The notes below the pieces were generated by a model, which was given only the letters and a program-made list of their open reading frames with translations, searched no databases and was not told the origin of the DNA. From Ruegeria lacuscaerulensis (lineage in GTDB: Bacteria; Pseudomonadota; Alphaproteobacteria; Rhodobacterales; Rhodobacteraceae): a DNA stretch of 64,000 nt. The position numbers and the translations under genes were made by a program. The stretch is from NCBI RefSeq assembly GCF_013034685.1, contig NZ_WQGO01000006.1:186001-250000 (forward strand), written 5' to 3'. Below are positions 53,778 to 62,878 of the stretch, one piece after another. The stretch's first letter is position 1, and every line of letters starts with the position of its first letter.

Positions 53778-54806
53778 TCAGTCCATTTCTATGTCGACCC
53801 AGACCAGCCGGTGGCGGCTGGCTTTTTCGGCCGCGTCCCGCTCTGGCGTGCCCGGTTTGGGCCAGTACACGCCCGCGCGCTGTACGGTCCAGTGGGCCGA
53901 GGGCAGAACATAGTCGACCCTCAGATCCCCGACCGCTTTCCATGTGACCGTAGTCAATGCACCGGTTGGATCCAACGGACGCGGGTCGGTCAGGCGCGGG
54001 TCGGTCAGCAGGCTGCGGATCGCCTGTTTGAGGCCTTCACCCTGCGTCGGATCCTGGTTTGCATCCCCGGCGATGATGAAAGGGCCATTAGGGGCCTGTC
54101 CCAGATCGCCATCCAGAACTGCGCGCCACAGCATGATCTCATCATGATTGCGCAGACCATTGCGGTCCTCTGGCCCATCAAACACCGGAGGGGCAGCATG
54201 GAAGGTCATCAAAGTTAGCGGCCCTTGTGGGGTTTCTATTGGGACCGCCCAATGGGCCACGGACGAAAGTCGCTGGATGTCCTGCGCGTTGGTGGAGGGG
54301 AAGGGTCGCCCATCGACCAGCGGCAACTTGGCATTCGGCAGGTCGCGCCAGCGCAGCGCGGTAAATTCCTGCACCTGATCCGTGGTGATGGGATAGCGCG
54401 ACAACACTGCCATCCCCGCTTGACCGGTGAACCGGCCCCAGCCCTGGGCATCACCGGGCCCTGATGTGCGGCCATCGCCATTCATATCCAGCCCGGTTTC
54501 CAGGCCAGAGTTCGGCTGGGCGGCATAGATATGCGGATAGCTCAGCCCCTGTGATGACACTTGCGTGGTCAGCGCCCGGATCGTCTGACCGTTCAGGTCC
54601 CAGTCGATCCCCTGCAACGCGACGATATCGGCCTGAACCGCCAACAGGACCTCTACCACCGCTTGAACCTGTGCATCGCCGCGCTGGATATCGCGCAGCA
54701 ACAGTCCGGGCCCGTCGCGGCTGAGTTCGGTGTTGAAGGTGGCCACGCGTAAAGGTTCTGCCTGCGCCATGATCGGCAGCAGCAGAAGGATCAGGGCACG
54801 GATCAT
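53778..54806 (-). CDS. Secreted endonuclease/exonuclease/phosphatase-family protein
   Basis: This 342-residue protein has a signal peptide (cleavage after AQA) and an EEP fold: RVATFNTELSRDGPG at the start, MTFHAAPP in the middle, IIAGDANQDP and a terminal RVDYVLPS. The glutamate normally found in the LQE motif is replaced (VALQGIDWD), so the metal site differs from DNase I or ExoIII. It may be a periplasmic phosphodiesterase or phosphatase. Its ATG overlaps the stop of the upstream membrane protein by 4 nt, so the two are coupled. Confidence 0.8.
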   Translation of the reverse strand: MIRALILLLLPIMAQAEPLRVATFNTELSRDGPGLLLRDIQRGDAQVQAVVEVLLAVQADIVALQGIDWDLNGQTIRALTTQVSSQGLSYPHIYAAQPNSGLETGLDMNGDGRTSGPGDAQGWGRFTGQAGMAVLSRYPITTDQVQEFTALRWRDLPNAKLPLVDGRPFPSTNAQDIQRLSSVAHWAVPIETPQGPLTLMTFHAAPPVFDGPEDRNGLRNHDEIMLWRAVLDGDLGQAPNGPFIIAGDANQDPTQGEGLKQAIRSLLTDPRLTDPRPLDPTGALTTVTWKAVGDLRVDYVLPSAHWTVQRAGVYWPKPGTPERDAAEKASRHRLVWVDIEMD

Positions 54807-55699
54807 GCGGCCTGAGTTGACTCGGTTGTGGAATAGGCGCGGCGTTTTTCGACGATCAGGTTGGCAATCCGCAAAGTCGCCATCCCGCGCATGATCATGC
54901 TAGCGGGCAGGAAGGCCCATGCGCTCATCGTCCAGATCAGGGTTTGCGGGTTATTAAGCGAGATGGGATCGGCGTATTCCGTCAGTATCTTGATCAACGC
55001 CGGGATCAGGAAGGGCAACAGCACCCCGATCGAGATGTTCAGCCGTCCGTCCCGTTGCAGCCGGGTGACGACGTCGCCGCCCTTGGTCGGGTCAAATAGC
55101 GGTAGATTTGTCCAGACATTGAATGCACCGTTGCCGGTTGGCCAACCACGCAGCTTCACCGCATAAGCAAAAGCCGCGATGGTCGCCAAGGCGGCGACAT
55201 AGGCGACGCTGGCGGAAATACGCACTAGCTCGGTCAGTGGCGCACTTGCCCCTGACGGCAGGATCAGGACGATCAGGCGGACCGGAGAATAGGGGAAGTC
55301 CACGATATTCGCGATACTTAGGCCGACCGAATAGAAAACCTCGGTCAGGCTGGTGGGCATATAGGCGTTCTTGCAGATCAGCGTCAGGAAGGTGACCATT
55401 GTAACTAACCCGACAAAGCGCAACCGGTTCACCGGCGGCGCATCGCGGAATTCGATAAAGCTGGGAAAGGCCGAGTTATATTCGGCAAAGGTCAGAAAAA
55501 ATGCGAGAATGGCGAGAAAGACGACGATCTCGGTCCCATTCGTTGACGATACGGGCAGATACAACGCGGGGGTCAGCACCACAAGTGCAACAAGAATGCC
55601 CCGAATTGCCGCCCCTGTTGTGCGCGCAATCACTTTCCGAACCCTTTCAAACTGGACGGGCCGATCTTTGCCGACTTCATTCCAACTTGTGCCCGTCAT
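54803..55699 (-). CDS. Polytopic membrane protein of unknown function
   Basis: This 298-residue protein has about seven hydrophobic segments and no motif I recognise. Conserved-looking loops are FIEFRDAPPVNRLRF and FNVWTNLPLFDPTKGGDVV. It is first in a two-gene operon with the secreted EEP hydrolase, and a functional link is likely. About 260 nt upstream (55700-55960) hold no gene except a terminator for leuD. Confidence 0.65.
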   Translation of the reverse strand: MTGTSWNEVGKDRPVQFERVRKVIARTTGAAIRGILVALVVLTPALYLPVSSTNGTEIVVFLAILAFFLTFAEYNSAFPSFIEFRDAPPVNRLRFVGLVTMVTFLTLICKNAYMPTSLTEVFYSVGLSIANIVDFPYSPVRLIVLILPSGASAPLTELVRISASVAYVAALATIAAFAYAVKLRGWPTGNGAFNVWTNLPLFDPTKGGDVVTRLQRDGRLNISIGVLLPFLIPALIKILTEYADPISLNNPQTLIWTMSAWAFLPASMIMRGMATLRIANLIVEKRRAYSTTESTQAA

Positions 55700-55904
55700 T
55701 GATTATTTTGACGGATGCCTCATTAGCGCCAACATTGACCCCCCAAGGCAATTCGCTCAAGCCAAGGTGCAGAAAACACGCCATTTGAGGCAAAAAGATG
55801 GCAAAACTGGTGCTGGTTTGCATCATTCCTGACGCAAAACCGTCGTCTAGTTTAAGGTCACCGCAACATGTTGTGTTTGCTGAATTTCAGACCCCAAGAA
55901 TGCG

Positions 55905-55930
55905 AAAGGGACCGCCGAAGCGACCCCTTT
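55905..55930 (-). terminator. Terminator downstream of leuD
   Basis: On the minus strand AAAGGGGTCGC, loop TTCG and GCGGTCCCTTT form a stem with two G-U pairs. It follows the leuD stop by about 30 nt. The U-tract is short. Confidence 0.65.
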
Positions 55931-55960
55931 AAGTTGCATTGCATACGATGTCTAAAAGAA

Positions 55961-56566
55961 TCACACCCACGGACGCGCCTGAGAGGCGTGCTCTTCGAAT
56001 TTGTCGATATGATGTTCTTTTTCCATCGACAGGCCGATATCGTCCAAACCGTTCAGCAGGCAGTGCTTGCGGTGAGGGTCGATGTCAAATTCGATCTCGA
56101 CGCCGTCCGAGGTCGTGATCTTCTGATCTTCCAGATGCACAGTCATGCGGGCGTTCTCGCCCTTGTGCGCGTCGTCCATCAGGATCGCATGATGCTCTTC
56201 TTCGACGACGATGGGCAGGATGCCGTTCTTGAAGCAGTTGTTGAAGAAGATGTCCGCGAAGCTGGTCGAGATCACGACCTTGATGCCGAAATCCTTGATC
56301 GCCCAGGGCGCGTGTTCCCGCGACGAGCCGCAACCGAAATTGTCGCCTGCTACCAGAATCTCGGTGTTGCGATAGGCAGGTTTGTTCAGAACGAATTCTT
56401 CATTCTCGCCGCCATGGTCGTGATAGCGCATCTCGTCGAACAGCACGACGCCAAGGCCAGACCGTTTGATGGTTTTCAGGTGCACTTTGGGAATGATCAT
56501 ATCGGTGTCGATATTGATCAGTGGCATTGGAGCGGCCACCCCGTGGACTTTGTCAAACTTTTCCAT
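55961..56566 (-). CDS. leuD: 3-isopropylmalate dehydratase small subunit
   Basis: This 201-residue swivelling domain has [21 protein letters not shown] and the substrate-binding [17 protein letters not shown]. With LeuC it isomerises 2- to 3-isopropylmalate. ATG 56566 is set by AGGAG 7 nt upstream. It is separated from leuC by an HdeD-like membrane protein gene, which is unusual. Confidence 0.94.
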   Translation of the reverse strand: MEKFDKVHGVAAPMPLINIDTDMIIPKVHLKTIKRSGLGVVLFDEMRYHDHGGENEEFVLNKPAYRNTEILVAGDNFGCGSSREHAPWAIKDFGIKVVISTSFADIFFNNCFKNGILPIVVEEEHHAILMDDAHKGENARMTVHLEDQKITTSDGVEIEFDIDPHRKHCLLNGLDDIGLSMEKEHHIDKFEEHASQARPWV

Positions 56567-56608
56567 GTTCACACTCCTGCGGGAGAGGGCCGCGCCCGTG
56601 CCCCGCGT

Positions 56609-57163
56609 TTAAGCTTCTTTCGCTTCTGTTGTTTCGTCTTTGGGTGCGTCTTTGACGTAGAACGCCATAAAGACCAGGCCGAGCCCGTTAAAGATCATCT
56701 CGATGCCCAGTAGAATGCCCAGCAATTGCAGCATGATCGCAGGCTCGACTGTGGCAAAGCGCCAGATAAGCATCGCCAGGACAATCGACATGATGCCAGA
56801 GATCAGCGTGGCCCAGAAATATTGAGTGCCGCGCATCTGGAACGACAGGATAACTCGGGCGATACCGCCTGCCAGAAACAGGATCAGACAAACGGTGGCC
56901 AGCGTCAGCGTGCCCTGCAACGGGTGACCCAGAAAGGACCAGCCCAGAAACAGCATCACCACACCCATGATGAGTGACAGGATTTTGTTACCCGTGCCTT
57001 CGACGGTAAAGCCGCCGACAACCTGCAACGCGCCCGAGATCAGCAGCAACACACCCGTCACCACCGTTACGGCAATCGACGCCACCGCCGGCGCGCCCAG
57101 CACAAAGATGCCAAACACGATGGACAGAAGTCCAAGCAGCAGCCATTTGATCCAGTCACTCAT
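56609..57163 (-). CDS. HdeD-family membrane protein
   Basis: This 184-residue protein has six hydrophobic segments in three similar pairs, the DUF308/HdeD layout (LLLGLLSIVFGIFVLGAP, ISGALQVVGGF, LILFLAGGIARVILSF), and a charged C-terminal tail. E. coli HdeD is linked to acid resistance. It lies between leuC (upstream by 37 nt) and leuD (downstream by 42 nt), so it is likely co-transcribed with them. Confidence 0.85.
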   Translation of the reverse strand: MSDWIKWLLLGLLSIVFGIFVLGAPAVASIAVTVVTGVLLLISGALQVVGGFTVEGTGNKILSLIMGVVMLFLGWSFLGHPLQGTLTLATVCLILFLAGGIARVILSFQMRGTQYFWATLISGIMSIVLAMLIWRFATVEPAIMLQLLGILLGIEMIFNGLGLVFMAFYVKDAPKDETTEAKEA

Positions 57164-57200
57164 TTGTTCAATCCCTCAAATATCTAGATATGAGGGTACC

Positions 57201-58604
57201 TTACATCAAGTCTCGGACGTCTGTCAGCCGTCCTGTTAAGGCCGCTGCGGCAGCCATTGCCGGGCTCAGCAGGTGGGTGCGTCCTCCGCGGCCCTGACGA
57301 CCCTCAAAGTTACGGTTCGAGGTCGCGGCACAGCGCTCGCCCGGTTGCAACTGGTCGGGGTTCATCGCCAGACACATCGAACATCCTGCCAGACGCCATT
57401 CGAAACCGGCCTCTTTGAAGATGTCGGCCAGACCTTCTTCCTCGGCCTGCAATCGGACCAGACCCGAACCGGGCACGACCATTGCGCGCATCCCGTCCTT
57501 GATCTTTTTGCCTTTGAGGATTTCAGCAGCGGCGCGGAGATCTTCGATCCGGCCATTGGTGCAAGACCCGATAAAGACGGTGTCGATTTCCACGTCGCTC
57601 AGCTTCTGACCGGCTTCCAGTCCCATGTATTCGATCGAGCGGCGGGCCGCGTCAACTTTGCCGCCTTCGAAATCTTCGGGGTTCGGCACGGTTGCGGTGA
57701 TCGGCAACACGTCTTCGGGGCTGGTGCCCCATGTCACCACGGGCGCGATATCTTCGCCGCGCAGGGTCACGACCTTGTCGAAATGCGCGCCTTCATCGGT
57801 GTAAAGCGTTTTCCACCACTCCATTGCGGCTTCCCACTGGGCGCCTTTCGGGGCGTGGGGGCGGCCTTTGACATATTCGAACGTGGTCTCATCGGGGGCG
57901 ATCAGGCCCGCGCGGGCGCCGCCTTCGATCGCCATGTTACAGACGGTCATGCGGCCTTCCATCGACAGATCGCGGATCGCTTCACCGCAATATTCGATGA
58001 CATAGCCGGTTCCGCCAGCGGTGCCGGTCTCACCGATCACGGCCAGAGTGATGTCCTTGGCGGTCACGCCCGGCTGCAATTTGCCGGTGATCTCGACCTT
58101 CATATTCTTGGACTTCTTCTGGATCAGGGTCTGCGTGGCCAGAACATGCTCAACCTCAGAAGTACCAATGCCGTGGGCCAGAGCACCAAACGCGCCATGG
58201 GTGGCGGTGTGGCTGTCGCCGCAGACAACGGTCATGCCGGGCAGGGTCCAACCTTGTTCGGGGCCGACGATGTGGACGATGCCCTGACGGACGTCATGCA
58301 CCGGGTAGTAGTGAATACCGAAATCCTTGGCATTCTTGTCCAGCGCTTCGACCTGAATGCGCGATTCCGGGTTTTCGATCCCGTTCACACGATCCGGCGT
58401 GGTGGGCACGTTGTGGTCCGGCACCGCGATGGTCTTTTCCGGTGCGCGCACTTTGCGGCCCGCCATGCGCAGCCCTTCGAACGCCTGCGGGCTGGTCACT
58501 TCGTGAACCAGGTGACGGTCGATATACAGCAGGCAGGTGCCATCGTCGGCTTCATGCGCGACATGGGCATCCCAGATCTTGTCATAGAGTGTTTTGGGGG
58601 ACAT
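57201..58604 (-). CDS. leuC: 3-isopropylmalate dehydratase large subunit
   Basis: This 467-residue aconitase-family protein has [18 protein letters not shown], the [20 protein letters not shown] motif and the cluster-binding cysteines in [13 protein letters not shown] and [14 protein letters not shown] 58604 is chosen because the family starts there and GGGAGAGG precedes it. It is the large subunit partner of LeuD. Confidence 0.95.
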   Translation of the reverse strand: MSPKTLYDKIWDAHVAHEADDGTCLLYIDRHLVHEVTSPQAFEGLRMAGRKVRAPEKTIAVPDHNVPTTPDRVNGIENPESRIQVEALDKNAKDFGIHYYPVHDVRQGIVHIVGPEQGWTLPGMTVVCGDSHTATHGAFGALAHGIGTSEVEHVLATQTLIQKKSKNMKVEITGKLQPGVTAKDITLAVIGETGTAGGTGYVIEYCGEAIRDLSMEGRMTVCNMAIEGGARAGLIAPDETTFEYVKGRPHAPKGAQWEAAMEWWKTLYTDEGAHFDKVVTLRGEDIAPVVTWGTSPEDVLPITATVPNPEDFEGGKVDAARRSIEYMGLEAGQKLSDVEIDTVFIGSCTNGRIEDLRAAAEILKGKKIKDGMRAMVVPGSGLVRLQAEEEGLADIFKEAGFEWRLAGCSMCLAMNPDQLQPGERCAATSNRNFEGRQGRGGRTHLLSPAMAAAAALTGRLTDVRDLM

Positions 58605-58647
58605 CGGTCCTCTCCCGTATGTAATGAGAAATAGCTGGCGAGGTGGC

Positions 58648-58755
58648 TTAGGCCGCCGATAGGCGGGCCAGAACCGTGCGGGCAGCCCCATAGAACCGTT
58701 CGCGCAGACGGGCGCGATCTTCAAGGTTCTGAATCTGGGCTACGGTGAGTCTCAT
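58648..58755 (-). CDS. Possible 35-residue protein upstream of leuC
   Basis: An ATG at 58755 opens a 35-codon frame ending TAA at 58648, encoding a basic amphipathic helix beginning [20 protein letters not shown]. It lies 43 nt upstream of leuC in an otherwise empty gap. The helix-like composition supports a real small protein, but the Shine-Dalgarno sequence is weak and there is no outside evidence. Leucines are scattered, so it does not look like an attenuator leader. Confidence 0.35.
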   Translation of the reverse strand: MRLTVAQIQNLEDRARLRERFYGAARTVLARLSAA

Positions 58756-58845
58756 GGCGTCCAGATATATTGCCCATAGCCGTCAATCAAGGTTCAAAAC
58801 CGCGTCAGGCTTGCATCATGGGGCTGTGCTGTCCAAGCTGCAGGT

Positions 58846-60195
58846 ATGAATCAAGACCTGATCCCCAGCTCGCTGTCGGACCTTTATGACAACATGGTCG
58901 CGGGCTTTTCTGTGCAATTCGAAAACCTTCTTGAACTGGTGGTCACGCCGGGCTGGCGTCAGCACCAGCTGGTGATCATTCTATTGCTATGGGCTTTGGC
59001 ATTTGGCCTTAAGCTTTTCACGCAAGGCCGGTGGGATTCTTGGGCGCGGGCGCGCACTGGGTGGCCCAAATGGCGTTTGCGCGTTTTAGTACAGCTGATG
59101 CAGCGCTTGACGCTGGTCTATTTCGTAGTGCTGTCCTGGGCACTGTATCTGGTCATGCAGCAGATCACATGGCCGTCCCGCAGCTATATCATTGGCGTTA
59201 TCGCGACTTTGGCGACGGCGTGGTTGGCCATAGCGCTGGTGGCGCGACTGGTGCGCAACCGGACGCTGCGGCGGATCTTCAAATGGGCCATGTGGGTCTA
59301 TGCAACGCTTGTTGCCCTGAATCTGACTGATGACGTGGCCGAGTTTTTGGACGGAGTCGCGATTTCTATCGGAGATCTTCATATCTCGGTGCTGGGGATC
59401 ATCAAAGCGACGCTGTTGATCGGTGTTCTGCTGACGTTGGCGCGTGTGGGTACGCGCGCAGCCGAACGTGGTTTGAAAAGCAATGATGACATCACGCCTT
59501 CCATGCAGGTGCTATTGGCCAAAGGCATTCAGGTGGTTCTGTATGGGGCCGTCTTCATGGCTGCGATCCGGACGCTAGGATTTGACCTGACCGGAATCGC
59601 GCTGCTGTCTGGTGCGATCGGTGTGGGCATCGGGTTTGGGCTGCAAAAGGTGGTGTCTAACCTGATCTCGGGAATCATCATCTTGATGGATCGCTCGATC
59701 AAGCCGGGCGACGTGATCTCGCTGGGGGATACGTTTGGGTGGATCAACGCGCTGGGCGCGCGTTATGTCTCGGTCGTGACACGGGACGGGCGGGAATACC
59801 TGATCCCGAACGAAGATCTGATTACCAGTCAGGTCGTGAACTGGTCGCATTCCGACAAGTTCGTGCGGCTGGATCTGGAGTTTGGTACCAGCTATGGCGA
59901 CGATCCCCACAAGGTGCGCGCCACCGCTATCCGTTCAGTGAAGTCCGTGGCCCGCGTGCTGAGTGGCGGTCTACATGAACCGGTCTGCCATATCACTGGA
60001 TTCGGGGACAGCAGCGTCGACTACGTGCTGCGGTTCTGGATCAGCGATCCGACCAAGGGGCTGACCAATATACGCGGCAATGTCTACCTAGCGCTCTGGG
60101 ATGCGTTCCAGGTCGAGGGTATCTCGCTGCCCTTCCCGCAGCGCGAGGTGCGCCTGCTGCCCGACGCAGACCCGCAACAGATCGCAGAGGATTGA
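58846..60195 (+). CDS. MscS-family mechanosensitive channel
   Basis: This 449-residue protein has about five N-terminal membrane spans, then the pore helix region GIALLSGAIGVGIGFGLQKV and the MscS beta domain (SIKPGDVISLGDTFGWI, RDGREYLIPNEDLI) and a C-terminal alpha/beta domain. Length is intermediate, with extra spans beyond E. coli MscS. It should release solutes on hypo-osmotic shock. It is a single gene, divergent from leuC. Confidence 0.9.
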   Translation: MNQDLIPSSLSDLYDNMVAGFSVQFENLLELVVTPGWRQHQLVIILLLWALAFGLKLFTQGRWDSWARARTGWPKWRLRVLVQLMQRLTLVYFVVLSWALYLVMQQITWPSRSYIIGVIATLATAWLAIALVARLVRNRTLRRIFKWAMWVYATLVALNLTDDVAEFLDGVAISIGDLHISVLGIIKATLLIGVLLTLARVGTRAAERGLKSNDDITPSMQVLLAKGIQVVLYGAVFMAAIRTLGFDLTGIALLSGAIGVGIGFGLQKVVSNLISGIIILMDRSIKPGDVISLGDTFGWINALGARYVSVVTRDGREYLIPNEDLITSQVVNWSHSDKFVRLDLEFGTSYGDDPHKVRATAIRSVKSVARVLSGGLHEPVCHITGFGDSSVDYVLRFWISDPTKGLTNIRGNVYLALWDAFQVEGISLPFPQREVRLLPDADPQQIAED

Positions 60196-60350
60196 CGCGG
60201 CATTGATGGCGCGTTCATTGAAATGTTGCATTCCCCTTGTTACCTTATTAGTACCCCGGCGCCGGGATTTGATGGCGCGCAGCAAAGGAGGACTATGTCC
60301 TGTCTCTACATACCCAGGCGGGGTTGCCCGCCGATGACGGGGCCAGCGTG

Positions 60351-60710
60351 ATGGCCCACTCTCAGTCAATCAGCGACAAGCTGCTTGAGCGTATCCTTTC
60401 CTCACTTTCCGATGACAAGGCCGAAGACGTCGTGCAGATCAACCTGCAAGGTAAGTCTTCTGTTGCGGATCACATGGTGATTGCCTCGGGTCGGTCGACC
60501 CGTCAGGTCTCGGCCATGGCGGAAAAGCTGACAGATCGCATCAAGCAGGAATTCGGTTTCACCTCGAAGGTCGAAGGCAAGGATGCCGGCGACTGGGTGC
60601 TGATCGATACGGGCGACGTTATCGTCCATATCTTCCGCCCCGAAGTGCGTGAATTCTACCAGCTGGAAAAGATGTGGCTGCCCGCAGGCGGCAGCGCCTC
60701 GGCGAACTGA
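60351..60710 (+). CDS. rsfS: Ribosomal silencing factor RsfS
   Basis: This 119-residue protein, from ATG 60351, has the RsfS/DUF143 core: LSDDKAEDVVQINLQGKS, ADHMVIASGRSTRQV, DWVLIDTGDVIVHIF and REFYQLEKMW. It binds ribosomal protein uL14 and blocks subunit joining in stationary phase. The frame is open further upstream through TTG 60324 and CTG 60300; an excellent Shine-Dalgarno (AAAGGAGG) at about 60284-60291 points to CTG 60300 or to an out-of-frame ATG 60295, so the true start is uncertain. It is grouped with rlmH, as in many bacteria. Confidence 0.92.
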   Translation: MAHSQSISDKLLERILSSLSDDKAEDVVQINLQGKSSVADHMVIASGRSTRQVSAMAEKLTDRIKQEFGFTSKVEGKDAGDWVLIDTGDVIVHIFRPEVREFYQLEKMWLPAGGSASAN

Positions 60711-60719
60711 GGCGCTATC

Positions 60720-60741
60720 CCGGCCTGTATTGAAAGGCCGG
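60720..60741 (+). other. Hairpin between rsfS and rlmH
   Basis: CCGGCCT (60720-60726) pairs with AGGCCGG (60735-60741) around an 8-nt loop, with no U-tract. It is probably an mRNA-processing or stability element in the rsfS-rlmH transcript. Confidence 0.4.
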
Positions 60742-60754
60742 AGGCGAGAGAGAT

Positions 60755-61225
60755 ATGCGGATTAGCATAGTTGCGGTCGGGCGATTGCGCGCCGGACCCG
60801 AGAAGACCCTGCTTGACGATTACCTGACACGCTTTGACCGGACCGGACGCGCTTTGGGCCTTGGTCCTGCGCGGGTGATCGAGGTTGAAGACAAGAAAAA
60901 CGCTGGAATGGGCGCCGAGGCGACGCTGCTTCGCAAGGCGCTGCCCAAAGGCGCGGTCATCTGTACTCTGGACGAACGGGGCCGTGTGATGTCCTCGCCG
61001 GAATTTGCCAAAAAGCTGGGCGGCTGGCGCGATGCCGGGCGGCAAGATTTGGCGCTGATCATCGGCGGGGCAGACGGAATAGACCCTAATCTGCGTGCCG
61101 AGGCGGATTTTTCGATCTCATTTGGTTCGATGGTCTGGCCCCATATGCTGGTCCGTGTGATGCTGGCCGAGCAACTCTATCGGGCCGCAACCATTCTGTC
61201 GGGCGGCCCTTATCACCGGGTCTGA
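60755..61225 (+). CDS. rlmH: 23S rRNA (pseudouridine1915-N3)-methyltransferase
   Basis: This 156-residue SPOUT methyltransferase has [31 protein letters not shown] and the C-terminal knot GGADGI and [23 protein letters not shown]. It methylates pseudouridine 1915 in helix 69. It follows rsfS by 44 nt and ends 1 nt before the flavodoxin-like gene. Confidence 0.95.
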   Translation: MRISIVAVGRLRAGPEKTLLDDYLTRFDRTGRALGLGPARVIEVEDKKNAGMGAEATLLRKALPKGAVICTLDERGRVMSSPEFAKKLGGWRDAGRQDLALIIGGADGIDPNLRAEADFSISFGSMVWPHMLVRVMLAEQLYRAATILSGGPYHRV

Positions 61226-61226
61226 T

Positions 61227-61712
61227 ATGGCGCAGCTTTTGATCGTTTACCATTCGCGCACCGGCGGAGCCCGTCAGATGGCCGAAGCCGCGGCCGAGGC
61301 CGCGCGGGATGAGGCGGAGGTTGTTCTGAAACCCGCCGATCAGGCCGGGTCAGAGGATTTGCTGCAAGCCGACGGCTATATCTTCTGCGCGCCCGAGAAT
61401 CTGGCCGCGATTTCGGGTCTGATGAAAGAGTTTTTCGACCGCAGCTATTATCCGGTGTTGGGTCGGATCGAGGGCCGCCCCTACGCGCAGATGATCTGCG
61501 CCGGGTCTGATGGCGAAAACGCCGCGCGACAAACCGCACGCATCGCAACCGGTTGGCGGTTGAAAGAGGTGCAGCCGCCGCTGATCATCTGCACCCATGC
61601 GCAAACACCCGAGGCGATTCTGGCCGAGAAAACCATCCCCGACGACCAGCTTGAAAATTGCCGCGAGCTGGGTCTTGCCATGGCCGCCGGTTTGCAGATG
61701 GGCGTGTTCTGA
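61227..61712 (+). CDS. Flavodoxin/NAD(P)H reductase-like protein
   Basis: This 161-residue protein has the flavodoxin fold: LLIVYHSRTGGARQMAEAA (FMN phosphate loop) and GYIFCAPENLAAISGLMKEF. It is probably an FMN-dependent oxidoreductase of unknown partner. It is the third gene of the rsfS-rlmH operon by spacing. Confidence 0.8.
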   Translation: MAQLLIVYHSRTGGARQMAEAAAEAARDEAEVVLKPADQAGSEDLLQADGYIFCAPENLAAISGLMKEFFDRSYYPVLGRIEGRPYAQMICAGSDGENAARQTARIATGWRLKEVQPPLIICTHAQTPEAILAEKTIPDDQLENCRELGLAMAAGLQMGVF

Positions 61713-61714
61713 CC

Positions 61715-62062
61715 TCAGTTCAGGTCGACCACAAAGGTATTTTTGGCCCAGCCATCCGTATTGGTGCGGGCCTGTACCTGCACTTGCGACGTGCCCGCCG
61801 GGATCGCCACACCGCTTAGTGAGCGGGTAAAGGGCTGTTCATTCTCATGCGGGTGATGCAGCACGCGCAGTCCCAGCTCTTTCCCCTCCATATCCAGCAC
61901 ACGCCAGCCATCCGCATAGTCATCCCACCCGGTTTCAGGATGTGAGACGGTCACATCGAATCGCCATGTGCCACCGTTTGATTTCGCGGTGACGGCTTCG
62001 ATCACGGGGTCATCTGCAAGGGCCGGAGTGGCCAGAAGGGCGCTCAGAACGAGATATCTCAT
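61715..62062 (-). CDS. Small secreted protein of unknown function
   Basis: This 115-residue protein has a signal peptide (cleavage after ALA) and a beta-sandwich-like body (TWRFDVTVSHPETGWDDYAD, RVLHHPHENEQPFTRSL). I do not recognise a named family, but the balanced composition and signal peptide support a real gene. It converges with the flavodoxin gene, 2 nt apart. Confidence 0.65.
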   Translation of the reverse strand: MRYLVLSALLATPALADDPVIEAVTAKSNGGTWRFDVTVSHPETGWDDYADGWRVLDMEGKELGLRVLHHPHENEQPFTRSLSGVAIPAGTSQVQVQARTNTDGWAKNTFVVDLN

Positions 62063-62097
62063 GATATGAACTTAACCTTTTGTGGTGAGCTGAGGGA

Positions 62098-62796
62098 TCA
62101 CGATCCGGTGTTGAGGAGAATTGTGCGGGAATGCGATGCGAATTCACGCCGATAGAGCATGGCCAGCGTGATCACCGTGCCCGCAATCAGCGCATAGGGG
62201 CCCAAGATCCATGCAACAGAAGCCAGCGCAAAATAGGTCGCCCGCAGACCACGATTGAAACTACGCGCGGCGGTGACGCAAATCTCGGCCGCTTGGGCGG
62301 CGCGCGGATAGGCGGCGGGCTCTTCAGGGTCATTTGGCACAGCCGCCATCAATACGGCGCAATAGCCAAACAACCGGTGTGCCCAGACATATTTTAGAAA
62401 AGCATTCGCCAAAAACAGCAGGATCACAAGAATTTTGACCTCCCACACCAGCGCGGGCGCGGTTCCCAGTGCCAGATCCTGCGCCAGCCCGGCCAGGCGC
62501 TCTGTGTTGCCCAGCAGAGCTAGTCCACCCCCGATGGCAATCATCGTGGTTGAGGCAAAGAACGTGCTGCCCTGCCGCATCGTGCCGACGACCTGCGCGT
62601 CAAACATGCGCGGCTGACGGGTCACCATTTCTTTCATCCAGTCTCGGCGGTAGTCGTCCATGATCATTCCGACCGAGGGCTTGTTCGGTGACGGGTTTTC
62701 GATCCGCCAGCCGATCCCCAGCCACGCGCCGATCAGCAGGGCGATACCGACGAAATCCAACGGTGCGAAGGGCATTGATTGATAAATCCAGGACAT
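62098..62796 (-). CDS. DUF599-family membrane protein
   Basis: This 232-residue protein has four hydrophobic segments and the DUF599 patterns MIMDDYRRDWMKEM, GSTFFASTTMIAIGGGLALLG and RSFNRGLRATYFALA. Function is unknown. It is divergent from glcD, sharing an 82-nt region that contains a GntR-type palindrome. Confidence 0.82.
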   Translation of the reverse strand: MSWIYQSMPFAPLDFVGIALLIGAWLGIGWRIENPSPNKPSVGMIMDDYRRDWMKEMVTRQPRMFDAQVVGTMRQGSTFFASTTMIAIGGGLALLGNTERLAGLAQDLALGTAPALVWEVKILVILLFLANAFLKYVWAHRLFGYCAVLMAAVPNDPEEPAAYPRAAQAAEICVTAARSFNRGLRATYFALASVAWILGPYALIAGTVITLAMLYRREFASHSRTILLNTGS

Positions 62797-62842
62797 GCAT
62801 TGGACCCTACGTTTTACGGGAAAAACTTGCCAGATCGGAAAA

Positions 62843-62863
62843 TTGGTAATATTATTTTACCAA
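62843..62863. promoter_or_regulatory. GntR-type palindrome upstream of glcD
   Basis: TTGGTAA and TTACCAA are perfect inverted arms with a 7-nt spacer, starting 36 nt before the glcD ATG. TTGGT...ACCAA half-sites are typical of FadR-subfamily GntR regulators (GlcC, PdhR, LldR types). No such regulator gene is in the window. Confidence 0.6.
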
Positions 62864-62878
62864 ACTGGAGGATCAGCC

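Noticed and set aside
57273..58634. A 453-codon antisense open frame across leuC
   Set aside because: It is the shadow of a highly conserved gene in G+C-rich DNA, with no recognisable domain or start signal.
58648..58755. Leucine attenuator leader peptide upstream of leuC
   Set aside because: Leucines are scattered singly and no terminator/antiterminator pair follows.
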